From assembly GCA_902611605.1 (NCBI GenBank), contig CACMAH010000002.1, forward strand, positions 1 to 64,000: a stretch of DNA of 64,000 nucleotides, given 5' to 3'. The notes under the pieces were generated by a model. It made no database searches and was not told the origin of the DNA. It saw only the letters and a list, made by a program, of their open reading frames with translations. Of this stretch, positions 57,874 to 64,000 are shown in pieces. How positions within the stretch are numbered: position 1 is the stretch's first letter; every line of letters starts with the position of its first letter. Made by a program: the position numbers and the translations under genes. Source of the stretch: an uncultured Alphaproteobacteria bacterium (GTDB lineage: Bacteria > Pseudomonadota > Alphaproteobacteria > Rhodobacterales > Rhodobacteraceae).

Positions 57874-59277
57874 TCAAAAAATAACTCCTGGATTTAATAA
57901 ATTTTTTGGATCAACAACAGATTTTATTAATTTCATCATGTAAAGTTTACCAGGATCTTCAAACTTATTTAATTCACTCACCTTCATTCTGCCAATACCA
58001 TGTTCAGCACTAATAGACCCTGAGTATTTGTTAACTAAATTATTCACAATATTAAATAATTGTAACCTTTTTTTTTCTAAATCGTTTCTATTATCTGCAG
58101 ATGATGGAAAAATGTTGTAGTGTAGGTTACCATCTCCCACATGACCAAAACAATTTACTAAAATATCTTTTGAAAATGATGAAATAGATCTATCTAATTT
58201 TGTAATAAATTCAGGGATTTTTTCTACAGGTACTGATATGTCGTTTGAACAAATAGAACCTTTTCTTCTATTTGCAGACGGTATTAACTCTCTTATTTTC
58301 CAAAATTCGTCTCTTTGATTTAAAGTATTAGCAATAAAAACTTCTACAATTTTGTCATTCAAAATAAAGTCATACAATATTTGTTCTACACTTTCTTTTA
58401 TACTTATTGGACCTATATTGACATCTATTTCCATTAAGACCATCCAAGTTGTGTTTTTTGTGAAAGGATTATTGATTAAAAATCCTGTCTCTTTGATAAA
58501 ATTTATTCCAGTATTTTTAATTAATTCAAAAGCTAATATTCTGTCTTGATACAGCTCAGAAATTTTTTCAAAAACGATCAAAACATCTTTAAGATTATTC
58601 ACTGAAAAAAAAACTGAAACAGGGTTTTTTGGAATAGGAAACGTTTTCAATATTGCTGAAGTAATAATTCCTAAAGTACCTTCTGATCCAATTAAAAGAT
58701 TTTTTAAATCAAATCCCATATTGTTTTTTTTTAAAGACTTCATGGATGAAAATATTTTCCCATTGGGTAAAACAGCCTCCAAGCCTAAGCATAAATCTCT
58801 AACATTTCCATATTTGATGACATTTAAACCTCCTGCATTTGTGGCCAGATTTCCCCCAATTTGACACGATCCCTCTGATGCAAGGGATAAAGGAAAAAGC
58901 CTTCCATGGTTTGCAGCAAGATTCTTTATACTTGATAAAATGGCACCAGATTGGACTTTTAACAAATTGCTTTTTTTATGAAATTTTATTTCATTAAGTT
59001 TTTCAAGTGATAAGATTACTTGATCAGTTTCATTCGCAATTTGTCCTCCAACTAAACCAGTACTTCCACCAACTGGGATTATTGGGATCATAAGCTTATA
59101 AGCTAATCTTAAAATTTTACTAACTTCTTTAGTGTTTTTTGGTTTAATGCAAATTTCTGATTTATTCAAAAGTCTATCACGAGGGTCTTTTATCTCAAAT
59201 GACCCAGTACTTACTATCTGGGATTCTCTTAAATCTTTTTTCAAGATATTAGTAAAATGAACTATATTAGAGTTCAT
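57874..59277 (-). CDS. FAD-binding oxidase, D-2-hydroxyacid/D-lactate dehydrogenase-like
   Basis: IPIIPVGGSTGLVGGQ; GGNLATNAGGLNVIKYGNVRDLCLGLEAVLPNG; GHVGDGNLHYN; SAEHGIGRMK. Confidence 0.92.
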   Translation of the reverse strand: MNSNIVHFTNILKKDLRESQIVSTGSFEIKDPRDRLLNKSEICIKPKNTKEVSKILRLAYKLMIPIIPVGGSTGLVGGQIANETDQVILSLEKLNEIKFHKKSNLLKVQSGAILSSIKNLAANHGRLFPLSLASEGSCQIGGNLATNAGGLNVIKYGNVRDLCLGLEAVLPNGKIFSSMKSLKKNNMGFDLKNLLIGSEGTLGIITSAILKTFPIPKNPVSVFFSVNNLKDVLIVFEKISELYQDRILAFELIKNTGINFIKETGFLINNPFTKNTTWMVLMEIDVNIGPISIKESVEQILYDFILNDKIVEVFIANTLNQRDEFWKIRELIPSANRRKGSICSNDISVPVEKIPEFITKLDRSISSFSKDILVNCFGHVGDGNLHYNIFPSSADNRNDLEKKRLQLFNIVNNLVNKYSGSISAEHGIGRMKVSELNKFEDPGKLYMMKLIKSVVDPKNLLNPGVIF

Positions 59278-59279
59278 AT

Positions 59280-59891
59280 TTAAAATCCCAACTGTTTTTT
59301 AGACTTACTTTTTCTTGAATCAAATGTAATCGCATATAAAATATGGTGTTGCCACTTTCCTCTTATTTGTAGATAATATTGACCAACCCCTTCATATTTA
59401 AAGTTACACTTTTCCAATAACCTTCTGGAGGCTATATTGTTTGGTAGGGTCGCAGCTTCAATTCTTGAAATACCTACATTATTACTAGCATATATCATCA
59501 CAGAATTTAAACTTTCAGTCATAATTCCCTTTTTAGAAAATTCTTCGCCAAGCCAATAACCTAATGTTGCTGATTGAAAAGGACCATAACGAATATTATC
59601 CAAAGTTATGCCACCTACTAATTGATAATTTGATCGTAAAAAAATAAAAAAATGTAAAACTATATTTAAGTCAAAATTTTTTTTTGCCCATTTAACTCTT
59701 TTCTTGAAAAAGTTTTTTGAATAATAGTTAACATCTTTTTCTGGTTCCCATTGGTTTAAAAAATCTTCAGATTTTTTTCTTAAGACAACCCAATTTTCAT
59801 AATCTGCGATCACTGGAAGCCTTAAAATTAATCTTTCTGATATTATTATTGGTTTGGTCTTTGAGAATAAATTCATCAAAATTGTAATCAA
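59280..59891 (-). CDS. GNAT-family acetyltransferase (RimJ/RimL-like)
   Basis: SERLILRLPVIADYENWVVLRKKSEDFL; GYWLGEEFSKKGIMTESL; NIASRRLLEKCNFKYEG. Confidence 0.9.
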   Translation of the reverse strand: MITILMNLFSKTKPIIISERLILRLPVIADYENWVVLRKKSEDFLNQWEPEKDVNYYSKNFFKKRVKWAKKNFDLNIVLHFFIFLRSNYQLVGGITLDNIRYGPFQSATLGYWLGEEFSKKGIMTESLNSVMIYASNNVGISRIEAATLPNNIASRRLLEKCNFKYEGVGQYYLQIRGKWQHHILYAITFDSRKSKSKKQLGF

Positions 59892-61150
59892 TTCAAAAGC
59901 TTTTGGGAAAATTGTTCAACATCTAAAGCATCTTGAACTTTACCATATAATGCCATAGCAGGATTAGAATCTTGAAATATTTCTGCACCAAAGCTTTTGA
60001 CATCTTGAAGTTTTACAGTGTCTATTTTTGATATAGTTTCTTGAACCTCAACTATTTTATCCCAAAGTATTAAACCTCTTGCTAATCTCTCGCTCCTACT
60101 AGTAGAGTTTTCAAGTCCCATCAATAAACTTGATTTTAGTTGTGTCTTGGCTCTCTCAACTTCAGTTTCTGTAATAGTAGTAGTAGAATTTTTAAATTCT
60201 AAAGCAATAACTTCTGAAAGCTCTTTTACCTTCTCTCCAGAAGTACCAGCATAAGATAAAAACATTCCATTATCTGAATAACAATCAAAAGAAGTTCCAA
60301 TTGAATAGCAAAGACCTCTTTTTTCTCTTATTTCTTGGAAAAGTCTAGAAGACATCCCTCCACCCATTATAACTGAAAAAACTTTACCAGCGAAAAGTTT
60401 AGGACTTTTTAAACTTGGTGCCTCAAATCCTACTGCGAAATGAGCTTGTTCTAGATCTTTAACTACTCTTTTTTCACCTCCTATAAATTGAACCTTACTA
60501 ACCATACTTTCCTTTTTTAATGCCTTAATGTTTTTTAATGAATCCGCTAATTTACACAATTCTTTATGCTTTAAATTTCCAGCAGCACATATAACGATTT
60601 TTTCAGAAAAATAATTATTATCTATAAAATCAGTAAAATTTTTTCTTTTAAAGGATTTAATGTTTTCCTCAGAACCTAAAATAGACCTTCCTAATTGAGT
60701 ATCGGCATATGCCTCTCTTTGAAGTAATTCAAAAATTACATCATCGGGAGTATCTTTCATTTGACCTATTTCTTGAATTATAACTCCTTTTTCAATCTCA
60801 ATCTCTTTCTCATTGAAAATTGAGTTGCTTATAATATCTGACAGTATATCTACTGCTAATGGTAAATGATTTTTTAAAACTTTTGCATAATAGCAAGTAA
60901 TTTCTCTACTAGTATAAGCATTGATAAAACCACCTACATTTTCAATTTCCTCAGCTATCTGGAGAGCACTTCGCTTTTCTGTTCCTTTAAAGGCCATATG
61001 TTCTAAAAAATGAGCAATACCATTTTCTTTTTTCTTTTCATTTCGACTTCCAGCATTTATCCAGATACCAACAGATACACTTTCAATGGAAGGTATTTCC
61101 TCAGTTATGACCCTTATTCCGTTTTTAAGTTTATCAATAGAAATTGTCAC
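59888..61150 (-). CDS. M16-family processing-type zinc peptidase
   Basis: NGIAHFLEHMAFKGTEKR (HxxEH); GGGMSSRLFQEIREKRGLCYSI. Confidence 0.95.
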   Translation of the reverse strand: MTISIDKLKNGIRVITEEIPSIESVSVGIWINAGSRNEKKKENGIAHFLEHMAFKGTEKRSALQIAEEIENVGGFINAYTSREITCYYAKVLKNHLPLAVDILSDIISNSIFNEKEIEIEKGVIIQEIGQMKDTPDDVIFELLQREAYADTQLGRSILGSEENIKSFKRKNFTDFIDNNYFSEKIVICAAGNLKHKELCKLADSLKNIKALKKESMVSKVQFIGGEKRVVKDLEQAHFAVGFEAPSLKSPKLFAGKVFSVIMGGGMSSRLFQEIREKRGLCYSIGTSFDCYSDNGMFLSYAGTSGEKVKELSEVIALEFKNSTTTITETEVERAKTQLKSSLLMGLENSTSRSERLARGLILWDKIVEVQETISKIDTVKLQDVKSFGAEIFQDSNPAMALYGKVQDALDVEQFSQKLLN

Positions 61151-61151
61151 T

Positions 61152-62531
61152 TTAACTCTCTTTGCTTAAAATATCTTTAAAATAATTTACTTCATTTGGT
61201 GCATCAATAACGCTTTCTTTTTTAGAATACAACTCTTTCATTTCGTTTGGTTGAACTATAGTCGTACCCAGAGCTGTTTGAACTGAATCAATAAATTTTG
61301 ATGGGTGAGCTGTTGCTAGAGTAATCATTACTTTATTTTTGTTAAGAAATTTCCTTGAAACAAAAGTACCAACTGCAGTATGAGGGCAAATAGCTATATT
61401 AGATTTTTTATAAACGTTTAATATTTCTGATAAAGTTTCTTCCTCTGAAGCTACACCACTAGAGAAATCCTCTTTTAATTTATTCAAACTAGTATCTTCG
61501 ATTTGATAAAAACCATTTAATTTAAGTTCTTCCATTTGTTTTTTTACAATATTTGGTTTTCTATAAATATGAAAAAGTAGTCTCTCAAAATTTGAAGAAA
61601 CTTGTATATCCATTGAAGGCGAATGAGTTTTGTAAACTTTATCTTTGAAATAACGGCCAGTTGTAATTGTTCTGTGTAATATATCATTTAGATTAGTTGC
61701 AACTATTAACTTATCAATATTAGTTCCAATTTTTTTTGCAACATAACCTGCATAAATATTTCCAAAATTTCCCGTTGGAATACAAAAATCTATTTTTCTT
61801 TGAAAATCAATCCTGCTTGCTGCAAAACAATAGTAAACCACTTGAGATATAATTCTTGCCCAATTTATTGAATTAACACCCGTCAACGAAATTTTTTTTG
61901 ATAACTTTAAATCATTGAAAATGGTTTTTACTATTGTTTGGCAATCATCAAAAGTGCCATCAACAGAAAAAATTTTAATATTTGAAGAATCTACTGTAGT
62001 CATTTGACGTCTTTGAATTTCAGAAATACGATTATTGGGATATAAAACAAATAAATTTATATTTTCTATATTTGCAAAAGCATTAACTGCAGCTGCACCA
62101 GTATCTCCTGATGTTGCCACAATAATATTTATTGATTTTTTAATCTTTCTTAGTGCTTCTTGAAACATTTGAGCAATCATCTGCATTGCAAAATCCTTAA
62201 ATGCATATGTAGGACCATGAAATAATTCTAATAGCATATGATCTTTTGATAAACTTATTAATTCACATTTATTTGGAGTCTTAAATTTGCTATATGCATT
62301 TTCTGTTATATTATTAAACTGATAGTTATCGAAAAAATTACCAACAAAAGGTTTTAATATTATTTGAGCAATTTCTTCATATTTTTTTTCACTAAATGAT
62401 CTAATATTAAAAAGTTGAGGATCGGGTAACTTTTCAGGAATATATAATCCTCCATCTGGTGCCAATCCTGAAAAAAGAACATCTTTAAAGGGTACATTTC
62501 TAATTTTTCCCCTTGTTGATTTATATAACAT
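61152..62531 (-). CDS. thrC: threonine synthase
   Basis: MLYKSTRG..; FHGPTYAFKDFAMQMI; ATSGDTGAAAVNAF; CIPTGNFGNIYAGYVAKKIG. Confidence 0.95.
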   Translation of the reverse strand: MLYKSTRGKIRNVPFKDVLFSGLAPDGGLYIPEKLPDPQLFNIRSFSEKKYEEIAQIILKPFVGNFFDNYQFNNITENAYSKFKTPNKCELISLSKDHMLLELFHGPTYAFKDFAMQMIAQMFQEALRKIKKSINIIVATSGDTGAAAVNAFANIENINLFVLYPNNRISEIQRRQMTTVDSSNIKIFSVDGTFDDCQTIVKTIFNDLKLSKKISLTGVNSINWARIISQVVYYCFAASRIDFQRKIDFCIPTGNFGNIYAGYVAKKIGTNIDKLIVATNLNDILHRTITTGRYFKDKVYKTHSPSMDIQVSSNFERLLFHIYRKPNIVKKQMEELKLNGFYQIEDTSLNKLKEDFSSGVASEEETLSEILNVYKKSNIAICPHTAVGTFVSRKFLNKNKVMITLATAHPSKFIDSVQTALGTTIVQPNEMKELYSKKESVIDAPNEVNYFKDILSKES

Positions 62532-63219
62532 TTTTTAAGTTCACTTTTTTGTGATTACTAACTAATCTAATTATTAAATAAATAGACATAAAAAGCCAAG
62601 CAAGTGCCATACTAAACCAAGTTATAGCATATTGGAGATGATTATTTATAAAATTTGGACTTAATGGAGTAGTCACTATACTTTTATCATTAACTTTAGA
62701 AGATAATATAACCAGAATAGGTTTGGTATTTAAATAATTAGACATTTTTTCTAAATCTCTAGAAAACCATATATTTTTTATTATATTTGGTTCGGGAGTA
62801 AAAGTATCTGTCTCATTTGGAAAAAAAATATTACCTGAAATTTTACCATCTTCTATCTCTCTTAAAACATTTTTTTTACTTTCACTAACAAACCCCAAGT
62901 CAACTAAAATAATCTCACCACTTTTTAATTTAAAAGGTCTAATAACTTTAAAACCAGGTCCATAAGGCTTTAAAGAAAATAAAACGTGAATTTCGTTTTC
63001 ATAAAATTTACCTTCAAAGGTTACTGGTAAATACTGGGAATCAATACCAATATTTTTTGGGTTTAATGCTTGCGGTTCCATAGCAATACTGGTGGATACT
63101 TCATTAATAAGATTATTTTTCCATTTGAGTCTATTTATTTGCCATATTCCAAGCATACACAGGATAGATACCCCCAAAAGTCCTAAACTCACTGGAAATA
63201 GCAATCGTTTCACCAACAA
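62521..63219 (-). CDS. SURF1 family cytochrome oxidase assembly protein
   Basis: LGLLGVSILCMLGIWQINRLKWKNNLI; NNHLQYAITWFSMALAWLFMSIYLI; next to coxC. Confidence 0.9.
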   Translation of the reverse strand: MLVKRLLFPVSLGLLGVSILCMLGIWQINRLKWKNNLINEVSTSIAMEPQALNPKNIGIDSQYLPVTFEGKFYENEIHVLFSLKPYGPGFKVIRPFKLKSGEIILVDLGFVSESKKNVLREIEDGKISGNIFFPNETDTFTPEPNIIKNIWFSRDLEKMSNYLNTKPILVILSSKVNDKSIVTTPLSPNFINNHLQYAITWFSMALAWLFMSIYLIIRLVSNHKKVNLKNVI

Positions 63220-63288
63220 TATATTACACCAAAAAATTGAAATTAAACTCTAAAAAGCTGCCTGTAAACATTAAAAGGATAAACCAAA

Positions 63289-64000
63289 CTATGATCCCCA
63301 GATGTATATGGCCGCAAACAAAAACAACCATACTACATCAACAAAGTGCCAATACCATGCTGCTGCCTCAAAACCGATATGACTTTCTGGAGTAAAATGT
63401 CCTTTAAGTGCTCTAAAAAGACAAACTGCTAAAAATATAGTACCAACTATTACATGAAATCCGTGAAACCCAGTTGCCATAAAAAAGTTTGCACCATATA
63501 TATTGCCGGAAAAACTAAAAGCAGCATGACTATATTCATAAGCTTGAAAAATAGTAAAGAGTACGCCTAAAAGTATTGCTATAATTAAACCATTGACTAA
63601 ATCTTTTCTGTTGTTTTCATGCGCAATTGCATGATGAGCCCATGTAGCTGCAGCACCAGAACATAATAAAATTAAAGTATTTATTAATGGCAAATGCCAG
63701 GGATCAAAAGTTTCAATACCTGCAGGAGGCCATGTAGAGCCAATAGCTTCCATAGGATATAAAGCATGCTTAAAAAAGCTCCAAAACCAGGCACTAAAAA
63801 ACATTACCTCAGAAACAATGAACATTATAACGCCATATTTAAGAGCAATTTTTACTACAGGCGTATGATCACCAATGTGGCTTTCTGTAACTACATCTGA
63901 CCACCATCCATACATACAATAAATCACCAGAAGCAATCCAGCGAAAAAAACAATTGATGTATAGTTATGAAAAAATAAAACGCACCCTAGTAATAAAATA
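63289..64000 (-). CDS. coxC: cytochrome c oxidase subunit III (5' end beyond window)
   Basis: [63 protein letters not shown]; frame stays open (..[21 protein letters not shown]) to the window edge beyond the track ORF. Confidence 0.95.
   Translation of the reverse strand, partial: ILLLGCVLFFHNYTSIVFFAGLLLVIYCMYGWWSDVVTESHIGDHTPVVKIALKYGVIMFIVSEVMFFSAWFWSFFKHALYPMEAIGSTWPPAGIETFDPWHLPLINTLILLCSGAAATWAHHAIAHENNRKDLVNGLIIAILLGVLFTIFQAYEYSHAAFSFSGNIYGANFFMATGFHGFHVIVGTIFLAVCLFRALKGHFTPESHIGFEAAAWYWHFVDVVWLFLFAAIYIWGS

Overview
AT-rich window with a chromosomal backbone typical of a streamlined (probably marine) alphaproteobacterium. Main blocks: (i) rpmH-rnpA-yidD-ttcA-yidC-engB-argB on the + strand; (ii) an aapJQMP-type amino-acid ABC transporter on the - strand; (iii) about 30 kb of contiguous minus-strand translation/transcription genes running trnW-secE-nusG-rplKAJL-rpoBC-rpsLG-fusA-tuf-S10/spc/alpha operons-rplQ, followed by rarA, an RluA-family pseudouridine synthase and an ATP12-like gene; (iv) metG, a DUF2177 gene, tRNA-Leu and a small corrinoid/folate-like cluster (MetH-activation-domain protein, PF13769-like protein, MetF-like MTHFR); (v) argF-argD; (vi) gcrA-DUF1178-lysC-ptsP; (vii) a FAD oxidase, acetyltransferase, M16 peptidase, thrC, surf1 and coxC (truncated by the window edge). 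Three tRNAs are present (Arg-TCG, Trp-CCA, Leu-TAA). I saw no mobile element, prophage, CRISPR array or defence island. The points most worth a second look are the three-gene MetH-activation/PF13769/MTHFR cluster, several RNA structures inside the ribosomal and ABC operons, the Met/Pro-rich octapeptide-repeat protein at the left edge, and an unusually long unexplained intergenic region next to tRNA-Leu. No clearly novel system is demonstrated. Product calls come from recognising protein motifs by eye, not from database searches.
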